From the NCBI GenBank assembly GCA_021782315.1, contig JAJXVG010000014.1, positions 1-33,032 of the forward strand: a stretch of 33,032 nt of DNA, in the 5' to 3' direction. Under the pieces are notes generated by a model. The model was not told where the DNA came from. It searched no databases and was given only the letters and a program-made list of their open reading frames with translations. This document shows, in pieces, positions 17,059 to 24,180 of the stretch. A program made the translations under genes and the position numbers. This DNA comes from Pseudomonadota bacterium. Its GTDB lineage: Bacteria; Pseudomonadota; Gammaproteobacteria; Burkholderiales; Rhodocyclaceae. Position 1 is the first letter of the stretch; the number at the start of each line of letters is the position of its first letter.

Positions 17059-18977
17059 GCTGCGCCTCCGTGTTCGGTCGCCAGGTGCGCCCCGGCATCG
17101 TCGCGGCCGGTCATCTGCCGGGCCGCCGACAGCGCCCGGTCGAGATCGAAGGCCGGCGTGAAGTCCTGCTGCATCATCCGCTTGTCGTAATAGGGCCGGA
17201 ACTTGGCGATGGTGTCGAGCACCGGATTGCAGGCGGTGTGGCCGAGGCCGCAGTGGCTCATCGACTGCAGCAACTGGTTCAGGCGCTCGATTTCTGCGAA
17301 GTCGTAGGGCGAACCGGCCCCGTTGTGCAATTTGTCCATCAGGTTCTTGAGCAGCGAGGTGCCGACCCGACAGGGGGTGCAGAAGCCACAGCTTTCGTGC
17401 TGGAAGAAATGCACGTAGTTGCGCGCCACTTCGAACATGTCGCGCCTGCGGTCGAAGACGGTGAAGGCGCCGGCCGTCGGGATGTCCTCGAAACCGATGA
17501 TGCGGTCGAATTCGCCCTCGGCGATACAGATGCCGGATGGCCCGCTGACCTGCACGGCCTGGGTGTCGACGGCACCGCAATCGGCCAGCACCTGGCGGAC
17601 GCTGACACCGAAGGGGTATTCGTAGATGCCGGGCCGCGCGCAATCGCCGGATACCGACAGGAGCTTGGTCCCGGCCGACAGCCGGGTGCCGATGGCGGCG
17701 TACCACTCGCCCCCGTTGAGGGCTATCAGCGCGGCGGCAGCGAAGGTTTCGACATTGTTGACGATGGTCGGCTGGTCGAGATAGCCGTTGGTCACCGGGA
17801 AAGGCGGGCGGTTGCGCGGCGTGCCGCGCTTGCCTTCGAGGGATTCGATGAGGGCCGATTCCTCGCCGCAGACATAGGCGCCGGCCCCGACGTGGATTTC
17901 AATGTCGAAATCCGCCCCCGGCAGGCCGAGGATATCCTTGCCGAGCAGCCCCAGGCGTCGGCGGTGGACGAGGACTGCGTTGAGATGGTCGAGCAGGTAG
18001 CGGTACTCGCCGCGCAGATAGACAAAGCCGCGCGTCGCGCCGACCGCGTAGGCGGCCACGGTCATGCCTTCGAAAACGAGGTCGGGACATTTCGAGAGCA
18101 GGACGCGGTCCTTGAAGGTGCCCGGTTCGCCTTCGTCGGCGTTGCAGACGACGATGCGCTGCTGGCCGGCCTTGAGCGGGGCATTGCGGCAGGCTTCCCA
18201 TTTCAGGCCGGTGGTGAAGCCGGCGCCGCCGCGCCCGCGCAGGTTGGCCCGCTTGATTTCGTCGAGGGTGGCACCGGGGCCGCCGATGCCGCTGGGCAGT
18301 CCCTCGCGCCAGGAACGCATGTTCGACGCATTGAGACCGTCGCTGGGCGCCCGGGCGCGGGCGGCGAGCAGGGCGCTGCCCGGTTCGAAGTCGGCTTCGA
18401 GCAGAATGTCGGCGCGCCGGATATTGTCCTCGATTTTGAAAAAGGCCGGCGGCCATTCGCTGAGCGGCGTCCCGGCGCGGATCAGCTCGGCGATCTGGTC
18501 GATGCGCGCTTCGTTCAGCCCGGCTATGGCGTAGTTGTTGACGAGCAGGGCCGGCCCCTGGTCGCACATGCCGGTGCAGGCTGTCTTGCCGACGCTGACC
18601 AGGCCGTCTTCCGACATCTTGCCGCGCTGGAGCCAGAGGCTGTTGCACAGGCGGTCCATCATCGCCTTGTTGCCCAACATGCGGTCGGTGATGTTGTCGG
18701 AGAACAACACCCGGTACTTGCCGCGCGGCTCGGTGTAAAGGAAGGAATAGAAGCCGGCGACGCCTTCGATCTTGGTGCGCGGCACGCCGAGCGTGACCTG
18801 CATGCGGTCGATGGCTTCGGGTGGAATCCAGTCGCAGGCTTCCTGGATTTCGCGCAGTATCTGCAACATGCAACCGGGATCGCGTCGATAACGCGTCACT
18901 ACCCGATCGACAATCCCGGCAACCGCTTCGGCATGCAACTGATTGAACCCCACGACAATCTCCTGAAAATTGCCCAT
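17055..18977 (-). CDS. hoxF: NAD-linked hydrogenase diaphorase flavin subunit HoxF (NuoE-NuoF fusion)
   Basis: The 640-residue protein fuses a NuoE-like thioredoxin-fold domain (about 1-170) to a NuoF-like domain (about 215-620). The NuoF part has the nucleotide loop RGRGGAGF (248-255), the FMN segment GAGAYVCGEESALIE (364-378) and the [4Fe-4S] ligands C530, C533, C536 and C576. It oxidises NADH or reduces NAD+. In the NuoE-like part only C134 and C138 (ACTGMC) remain; the expected first Cys pair after KYRV is replaced (LFSDNIT). It is first in hoxFUYHW. The ATG at 18977 has no clear ribosome binding site. AGGAG lies 6 bases before an in-frame GTG at 18953, which may be the real start. Confidence 0.95.
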   Translation of the reverse strand: MGNFQEIVVGFNQLHAEAVAGIVDRVVTRYRRDPGCMLQILREIQEACDWIPPEAIDRMQVTLGVPRTKIEGVAGFYSFLYTEPRGKYRVLFSDNITDRMLGNKAMMDRLCNSLWLQRGKMSEDGLVSVGKTACTGMCDQGPALLVNNYAIAGLNEARIDQIAELIRAGTPLSEWPPAFFKIEDNIRRADILLEADFEPGSALLAARARAPSDGLNASNMRSWREGLPSGIGGPGATLDEIKRANLRGRGGAGFTTGLKWEACRNAPLKAGQQRIVVCNADEGEPGTFKDRVLLSKCPDLVFEGMTVAAYAVGATRGFVYLRGEYRYLLDHLNAVLVHRRRLGLLGKDILGLPGADFDIEIHVGAGAYVCGEESALIESLEGKRGTPRNRPPFPVTNGYLDQPTIVNNVETFAAAALIALNGGEWYAAIGTRLSAGTKLLSVSGDCARPGIYEYPFGVSVRQVLADCGAVDTQAVQVSGPSGICIAEGEFDRIIGFEDIPTAGAFTVFDRRRDMFEVARNYVHFFQHESCGFCTPCRVGTSLLKNLMDKLHNGAGSPYDFAEIERLNQLLQSMSHCGLGHTACNPVLDTIAKFRPYYDKRMMQQDFTPAFDLDRALSAARQMTGRDDAGAHLATEHGGAA

Positions 18978-19060
18978 GACATGGAGAGGCTAGCACTCGA
19001 TTGCTTCAGTTTCTTGTCCAAAGTCAACATTCGGTCATTTGTCACACTCGCCAAAATAAG

Positions 19061-19073
19061 ATTGTGCAACAAT
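19061..19073. promoter_or_regulatory. Small inverted repeat in the hoxF-fabI divergent region
   Basis: ATTGT-GCA-ACAAT is a perfect 5-bp inverted repeat in the 200-bp gap between divergent hoxF and fabI. It may be a regulator site for hox. No convincing sigma70 or sigma54 promoter could be fixed in this gap, so this is weak. Confidence 0.25.
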
Positions 19074-19177
19074 GGTGCTGCGTCGCAACATAAGGCAAAG
19101 CACCGCCAGAGGCTTAAAAAGACCGAACACTTGACGCGCCGCAACACCTCTTGACCCTGACAGGAAGGCTGAACAGC

Positions 19178-19987
19178 ATGAACTCCATCAACGAACAAAT
19201 CCCACTGCAACAGGTCGCCAGCCATCTGCCACTGGCCGGAAAAAAAGGCCTGATCACCGGTGTCGCCAATGACAAGTCGATCGCCTTCGCCGTCGCCAAG
19301 GCGATTCGCGAACAGGGTGGCGAAATCGCCCTGACCTACCAGAACGACAAGACCGCCAAGTACACGCAACCGCTGGCCGAAGCACTGGGCGCCAAGCTCT
19401 TCCTCAAGCTCGACGTCACCGAGGAAGGCAGCCTGGAAAAGGTCATCGCGCAGTGCGGCGAGGAATTCGGCGAACTCGACTTCGCCATTCACTCGATGGC
19501 CTTCTGCAACGGTGATGACCTGCATGGCCGCGTCATCGACACCACCGAAGCGGGCTTCGATTCGGCCATGAACATTTCCTGTCACAGCTTCCTGCGCATG
19601 GCCAAGGCACTTGAACCGTTGATGGCCCACGGCGGCTCGCTGATCACCATGTCCTACCTCGGTGCCGAGCGCGTCGTGCGCAACTACGGGGTGATGGGCA
19701 TCATCAAGGCGGCGCTCGAATCGGCCGTCCGCTACATGGCCTACGACCTCGGTCCCAAGGGTATCCGCGTTTTCGCCGTATCGCCCGGCCCGATCATGAC
19801 CCGCGCCGCGTCCGGCATCGCCAATTTCAACACCCTGCTCGAAACCGATGCCGCCAAGGCGCCACTCGGCCGCACGGTGACCATCGACGAGGTCGGCGCC
19901 CTGACCGCCTTCCTGTGCACCGCCGGTTCCTCGGGGATGACCGGGCAGACGATCTACGTCGACGCGGGCGCCCATATCGTCGCCTGA
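19178..19987 (+). CDS. fabI: Enoyl-[acyl-carrier-protein] reductase (NADH) FabI
   Basis: The 269-residue SDR protein shows the FabI-type dinucleotide site (GLITGVANDKSIAFAVAKAI), SMAFCN, and the active-site set Y160, Y170 and K177 (Y-x6-K in NYGVMGIIK, preceded by MSYLGAERV). It ends with GMTGQTIYVDAGAHIV, typical of FabI. It reduces enoyl-ACP in the last step of each fatty-acid elongation cycle. AGGAAGG precedes the ATG at 19178; the frame is open to 19151 without better support. A kinase-like gene follows after 101 bp on the same strand, so fabI may head a longer transcript running to ackA. Confidence 0.95.
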   Translation: MNSINEQIPLQQVASHLPLAGKKGLITGVANDKSIAFAVAKAIREQGGEIALTYQNDKTAKYTQPLAEALGAKLFLKLDVTEEGSLEKVIAQCGEEFGELDFAIHSMAFCNGDDLHGRVIDTTEAGFDSAMNISCHSFLRMAKALEPLMAHGGSLITMSYLGAERVVRNYGVMGIIKAALESAVRYMAYDLGPKGIRVFAVSPGPIMTRAASGIANFNTLLETDAAKAPLGRTVTIDEVGALTAFLCTAGSSGMTGQTIYVDAGAHIVA

Positions 19988-20088
19988 GCGCCATTCGAAA
20001 GGATTGCCGCGAAGCGGCGGGAAAAAGGGCAAAATTTCAGGCCGGCCGGGCAGTGTCCCGCCGGCTTGCAGTGAATTCGGAGAAATCG

Positions 20089-20664
20089 ATGCCTGACATG
20101 GACGGACTACTCCCCGACCCGCTACCGGATCACCCCCTGCTGCACGGTCGCCTGGAAATCGGCCGCGGCGAAAGCACCATCGTCCTCGAAGCCGAAACGG
20201 TCGACGGACAGGAGCGCGTCTACAAGGTTCTTTCGTCGCCGACCGACTACGCCTACTACACGGCCGAAGACCGCCCGACCGGCTGCCATTTTCCCGTCGT
20301 CTATGCCGACCACGGAACGGTGGGCCGCTCCAGTCGCGGCTTTCCCTTCCATATCGTCGAGGTCGAGCGTCTCTACCCGCTGCCGGGCAACGGCGATGCG
20401 GCGGAAGCGGCGACCAAACTGTCGACCGCCTATTTCGATGCCTGCATGATGTGGCGCAACCTGGCCCAGGACATGGGGCGCATCGCCCTCCATCACCTGG
20501 TGGTGACACCGATGGGCTGGCCGGATACCCTGCGCGAATCGCTGCGCGCGGTGGAGGATTTCTCCAACGAGTACGGCGCCCTGCCCGACCTCATCAAGGC
20601 CGACAACCTGATGATGCGCAAGGACGGCACCCTGGTTTTCTCCGACCCGGTATTCATGGAATGA
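20089..20664 (+). CDS. Small protein-kinase-like protein, function unknown
   Basis: I know no named family, but the 191 residues show a kinase-like order: a glycine loop IGRGESTIVLEAE (G25, G27), a beta-3 lysine K46 (RVYKVL), a hinge-like strand FHIVEVERL (about 87-95), a loop PDLIKADNLMM with D167 and N173 standing for the catalytic D-x4-N, and FSDP with D186 in the place of the DFG Asp. It ends 5 residues later, so the activation segment and large C-lobe are absent. It could be a miniature kinase or a pseudokinase. TTCGGAG precedes the ATG. The next gene, 4 bp downstream, encodes a Cys-phosphatase, suggesting a writer-eraser pair. The fold assignment is inference from motifs. Confidence 0.55.
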   Translation: MPDMDGLLPDPLPDHPLLHGRLEIGRGESTIVLEAETVDGQERVYKVLSSPTDYAYYTAEDRPTGCHFPVVYADHGTVGRSSRGFPFHIVEVERLYPLPGNGDAAEAATKLSTAYFDACMMWRNLAQDMGRIALHHLVVTPMGWPDTLRESLRAVEDFSNEYGALPDLIKADNLMMRKDGTLVFSDPVFME

Positions 20665-20668
20665 AACA

Positions 20669-21154
20669 ATGACCATCCAGCAGGTCGAATACACTTCCCG
20701 CAAGCAGGCCGAGCTATTGCGCGGCACCCCTTTCGCGGCGGTCATCTCGATCACCGATCCGAGCACGCCGGAGGCCCGGCTCGACCCGCAGTTCCGCCAT
20801 GTCCAGCGCCTCGCCTTCTTCGATGCGGTGCCAGCCGACGAATACCTGCCGGCCCCCCTGCCCGGCCTCTTCGACCACCATATGGCCGGCCGGATCAGCG
20901 CCTTCATCGAGGAACTGCACAGCGCCCCGGTCGACATGTCGCTGATCGTCCATTGCGAATACGGCGTCAGCCGCTCGGCCGCCGTCGCGCTTTTCGCATC
21001 GGCGCTGACCGGCGCACCGCTCAAGGCCCGCGAGTACACCTACGAGGCCAACCAGTGGGTGCTCGACCAGTTGCTGCAACGCCATCCCGGCCTGGAGGCA
21101 GACGTGCCTTCACCGCTGGTCAGCCGTGAGCGCCGCAACGGTCCACGCCGATGA
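20669..21154 (+). CDS. Tyrosine/dual-specificity phosphatase-like protein
   Basis: This 161-residue protein has the P-loop of Cys-dependent phosphatases: VHCEYGVSRSAAVAL with nucleophile C96 and R102 (H-C-x5-R-S). A possible general-acid Asp lies at D52 (FFDAVPADE). The length and the lack of extra domains fit small bacterial dual-specificity-like phosphatases. The substrate is unknown. The start is 4 bp after the stop of the kinase-like gene, so the two are almost certainly cotranslated. The downstream bifunctional MaoC-Pta gene begins 58 bp beyond its stop. Confidence 0.8.
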   Translation: MTIQQVEYTSRKQAELLRGTPFAAVISITDPSTPEARLDPQFRHVQRLAFFDAVPADEYLPAPLPGLFDHHMAGRISAFIEELHSAPVDMSLIVHCEYGVSRSAAVALFASALTGAPLKAREYTYEANQWVLDQLLQRHPGLEADVPSPLVSRERRNGPRR

Positions 21155-21212
21155 AAACCATCGCCCCTCCCGATTTTCCGGCCTTGCGGCCGACGCCTTG
21201 GAGTACGCACCC

Positions 21213-22631
21213 ATGAACCACGAATCCGAACAGCGTTACCTGGTCAACCGGACCTACGACGAGATCCATGTCGGCGACTCGTCCAGCCTCACCCGCACGT
21301 TGATGCCCGAGGACGTCAAGCTGTTCGCCATCCTCACCGGCGACGTCAACCCGGCCGTCGTCGATCCGACATTTTCGCAAAGCGGCCTGTTCCGCGAAGT
21401 CATCGCCCACGGCATGTGGAGCGGCTCGCTGATCTCGACCGTCCTCGGCACCCAGTTCCCCGGCCCGGGCACCATCCTCATCGACCAGTCGCTGCATTTC
21501 GCCCGCCCGGTGACCATCGGCGACAGCATCACGATCACGGTGACCGCCAAACAGAAATTCGAGCACAACAAGCATCTCATCTTCGACTGTGTGTGCACCA
21601 ACCAGGAAGGCCTCCAGGTGGTGCGCGGCAGCGCCGAGGTACTGGCCCCGACGGAAAAAGTCTCGCGCCTGCAGGAAGTGCACATGCCCGAGATCCGAAT
21701 CGACGACAAGCGCGAGCGCTACATCCACCTGCTCGAACGGGTCAAGGGCCTGGAGCCGGTTCCGACCGCCGTCGCCCACCCGTGCGACGAGGAATCGCTG
21801 AAAGGCCCGGTCATGGCCTTCCAGGCCGGCATCATCGAACCCATCCTGGTCGGCCCGGAAAACAAGATTCGCGCCGTCGCCGAAGAATTCAGCATCGATC
21901 TTTCCGGCATCCGCATCGTGCACTCGGCGCACAGCCACGACTCGGCGGCGCTGGCCGTCTCCCTGGTCCGCACCGGCGACGCCGAGGCGCTGATGAAGGG
22001 CAGCCTGCACACCGACGAGCTGATGGGCGAGGTCGTTGCCCGGGCCAACGGTCTGCGCACCAGCCGCCGGATCAGCCACGTCTTCGTCATGGACGTGCCG
22101 ACCTACCACCGCCCGCTCCTGATCACCGACGCCGCCATCAACATCGCGCCGACCCTGGAGGACAAGGCCGACATCATCCGCAACGCCATCGACCTGGCTC
22201 ATATCATCGGCATCCCCGAACCCCGGGTGGCCATCCTGTCGGCGGTCGAGACGGTCAATCCGAAAATCCAGTCCACCCTCGATGCCGCGGCCCTGTGCAA
22301 GATGGCCGACCGCGGCCAGATCAAGGGCGGCATCCTCGACGGTCCGCTCGCCTTCGACAACGCCGTCTCCATCGTCGCCGCCAAGACCAAGGGCATCAAG
22401 TCCGCCGTCGCCGGCCATGCCGAAATTCTCGTCGTCCCCGATCTCGAGTCCGGCAACATGATCGCCAAGCAACTCGAATACCTGGCCAATGCCCTGACCG
22501 CCGGCATCGTCCTCGGCACCAAGGTGCCCATCGTCCTGACCAGCCGAGCCGATTCGGCCGAAACCCGTACCGCGTCGTGCGTCATCGCCGCACTGATCGC
22601 CCACCACAACCGCAAGAATGGAAGCGTTTAA
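21213..22631 (+). CDS. Bifunctional MaoC-like/phosphate acetyl- or butyryltransferase
   Basis: The 472-residue protein joins an N-terminal MaoC/(R)-hydratase-like hot-dog domain (about 1-150) to a C-terminal PTA/PTB domain (about 165-465; motifs HSAHSHDSAALAVSLVRTGD, ITDAAINIAPTLEDKADI, GGILDGPLAFDNA). The second domain exchanges acyl-CoA and acyl phosphate. With the kinase directly downstream it would make ATP from acyl-CoA, or activate acetate in reverse. In the hot-dog domain the usual D-x-N-P-x-H dyad reads GDVNPAVVD: D44 is kept, but V49 replaces His, so hydratase activity is doubtful. TTGGAG precedes the ATG at 21213; the frame is open to 21126 but that part overlaps the upstream region. 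Acetyl versus butyryl specificity is not readable. Confidence 0.9.
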   Translation: MNHESEQRYLVNRTYDEIHVGDSSSLTRTLMPEDVKLFAILTGDVNPAVVDPTFSQSGLFREVIAHGMWSGSLISTVLGTQFPGPGTILIDQSLHFARPVTIGDSITITVTAKQKFEHNKHLIFDCVCTNQEGLQVVRGSAEVLAPTEKVSRLQEVHMPEIRIDDKRERYIHLLERVKGLEPVPTAVAHPCDEESLKGPVMAFQAGIIEPILVGPENKIRAVAEEFSIDLSGIRIVHSAHSHDSAALAVSLVRTGDAEALMKGSLHTDELMGEVVARANGLRTSRRISHVFVMDVPTYHRPLLITDAAINIAPTLEDKADIIRNAIDLAHIIGIPEPRVAILSAVETVNPKIQSTLDAAALCKMADRGQIKGGILDGPLAFDNAVSIVAAKTKGIKSAVAGHAEILVVPDLESGNMIAKQLEYLANALTAGIVLGTKVPIVLTSRADSAETRTASCVIAALIAHHNRKNGSV

Positions 22632-23813
22632 ATGAAGCAAGGCATCCTGACGATCAATGCCGGATCGTCCTCCATCAAGTTCGCACTTTTCCCCCTCGCC
22701 CGCCCGATTTCACCGGAAGCCGAGGTTTCGGGCCAGATCGACGGCATCGGCACCGACGCCATCAGGATGGTGGCCAGGGACCGGGCCGGCGAAAAAATCG
22801 CCGACCAGGCCATTCCCGGCGAGCAGGTCAGCCACGACCAGGCCTTCGATGCGCTGCTCAAGTGGTTCATGAGCACCCATGCCGGCTGGCGCATCGTCGC
22901 CGTCGGCCATCGCGTGGTGCATGGCGGCGAGCGCTATTCAGCGCCGACGCTGATCGACGCCGGGGTACTCGACCATCTGGGCAGTTTCATCCCGCTCGCC
23001 CCTTTGCACGAACCGCACAACGTCGCCGGCATCCGCGCCCTGCAGGCCCTGCTGCCCGAGGTACCGCAAATCGCCTGTTTTGACACCGCCTTCCATCGCA
23101 GCCAGCCGGAAGTCGCCCAGACCTTCGGCCTGCCCCGCGCCCTGTCGGCCGAAGGCATCAAGCGCTACGGATTCCACGGCCTGTCCTACGAGTTCATCGC
23201 CCGCGCCCTGCCCGAGCATTCGCACCGGGCCGGCGGTCGGGTCATCGTCGCCCATCTCGGCAACGGCGCCAGCATGGCGGCCATGGTCAATCGCAAATGC
23301 GTCGCCACCACCCTGGGGTTCTCGACCATCGACGGCCTGCTCATGGGCACCCGCTGCGGCAATCTCGATCCGGGCGTCATCCTTCACCTGATGGAAACCA
23401 AGAAGCTGACGGTCCAAGACATGACCCGGATGCTCTACAAGGAATCCGGCCTGCTCGGCGTTTCCGGCATCAGCCAGGACATGCGCACCCTGCTCGCCAG
23501 CGACAAGCCGGAAGCGCAGGCAGCGGTCGATCTGTTCTGCTACCGCATCGCCCGCGAGCTCGGCTCGCTCGCCGCCGCATCCGGTGGCATCGATGCACTG
23601 GTGTTCACCGGCGGCATCGGCGAGCACGCCGCCGAGGTCCGCCGCCGCGTCTGCCTGCAGTCCGAATGGCTGGGCATCCGCCTCGACCCGGAGGCCAATG
23701 CGCGCCACGATATCGTCATCGGCGCCGGCAACAGCAGCGTCGACGTGCTGGTCATTCCGACCAACGAGGAATGGATGATGGCACACCACGCACAGACGCT
23801 GCTCGCGCTCTAA
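22632..23813 (+). CDS. ackA: Acetate/propionate kinase family protein
   Basis: The 393-residue protein carries acetate-kinase signatures: ILTINAGSSSIKFALF with N9 at the start, KRYGFHGLSYEFIA, VIVAHLGNGASM, MGTRCGNLDPGV and VFTGGIGEHAAEVR. It transfers phosphate between acyl phosphate and ADP, producing ATP during overflow or fermentation, or activating acetate. The ATG follows the stop of the MaoC-Pta gene with no gap. The length is normal for AckA and unlike butyrate kinase (about 355), so acetate or propionate is the likely substrate. The coupling suggests direct hand-over of acyl phosphate metabolism between the two products. Confidence 0.93.
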   Translation: MKQGILTINAGSSSIKFALFPLARPISPEAEVSGQIDGIGTDAIRMVARDRAGEKIADQAIPGEQVSHDQAFDALLKWFMSTHAGWRIVAVGHRVVHGGERYSAPTLIDAGVLDHLGSFIPLAPLHEPHNVAGIRALQALLPEVPQIACFDTAFHRSQPEVAQTFGLPRALSAEGIKRYGFHGLSYEFIARALPEHSHRAGGRVIVAHLGNGASMAAMVNRKCVATTLGFSTIDGLLMGTRCGNLDPGVILHLMETKKLTVQDMTRMLYKESGLLGVSGISQDMRTLLASDKPEAQAAVDLFCYRIARELGSLAAASGGIDALVFTGGIGEHAAEVRRRVCLQSEWLGIRLDPEANARHDIVIGAGNSSVDVLVIPTNEEWMMAHHAQTLLAL

Positions 23814-23852
23814 GCAATGCTTTTCGGGCCGGGGCGGCAAAGGTAGCGGCAC

Positions 23853-23876
23853 CGCCTGCCCGTCGACGGGCAGGCG
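23853..23876. terminator. Perfect 24-bp palindrome downstream of ackA, possible terminator
   Basis: CGCCTGCCCG, centre TCGA, then CGGGCAGGCG: every base pairs. It lies 40 bp after the ackA stop. RNA would form a 10-bp GC-rich stem with a 4-base loop. No T-run follows (CTTGACC), so it is either a T-poor terminator, an RNA-stabilising end or a protein site. The rest of 23814-24074 holds A/T-rich runs (around 23970-24040) but no gene. Confidence 0.5.
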
Positions 23877-24074
23877 CTTGACCCGGACATCGCCCCCTCG
23901 TCGATCTCGATCGCGACCGGACGAAACCACGTCCAGCCCGAGCACACCGAAACCGGTTTTCTCCTGTCAAAAATATTTTTTTGCAAATGCCAAAATTTTT
24001 GGGGCGCAGACAAGGAGCATTGTTTTTTCTGGCTTTTTTAATCCAAACAGCATCATCGACAACCCCCGCACCGA

Positions 24075-24090
24075 ACACCGTATCTAGTCA
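24075..24090. promoter_or_regulatory. NrdR box 1 upstream of nrdJ
   Basis: ACACCGTATCTAGTCA resembles the NrdR consensus (ACACWATATATWGTGT-like). Its first base is exactly 31 bp from that of the second box, the paired helical phasing typical of NrdR operators. NrdR is the ATP/dATP-sensing repressor of ribonucleotide reductase genes. Confidence 0.75.
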
Positions 24091-24105
24091 AGACATTGCC
24101 TTTGC

Positions 24106-24121
24106 ACACTATATCTAGTAG
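24106..24121. promoter_or_regulatory. NrdR box 2 upstream of nrdJ
   Basis: ACACTATATCTAGTAG is the better match of the pair to the NrdR consensus. It ends 59 bp before the nrdJ start. With box 1 it predicts repression of nrdJ when dNTP levels are high. Confidence 0.78.
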
Positions 24122-24180
24122 CTTTGCAACATTCGAAAATTAACAAACCAGATATTCAGAATATTGCAGAGGAGCCCTTG

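Noticed and set aside
14241-19154. Long plus-strand open frames (734 and 702 codons) opposite the hox genes
   Set aside because: They are antisense shadows of hoxH/hoxY and hoxF, repetitive in composition and without recognisable domains.
18978-19177. A sigma54 promoter for hoxF
   Set aside because: The nearest candidate (TGGCGGTGCTTTGCC on the minus strand) has GG and GC spaced one base too short.
21120-22640. A 506-codon minus-strand frame opposite the MaoC-Pta gene
   Set aside because: Antisense artefact of GC-rich coding DNA; the plus-strand gene is well supported by motifs.
23814-24180. A cobalamin riboswitch before the B12-dependent reductase
   Set aside because: No B12-box or typical conserved core was seen; NrdR boxes explain the leader better.
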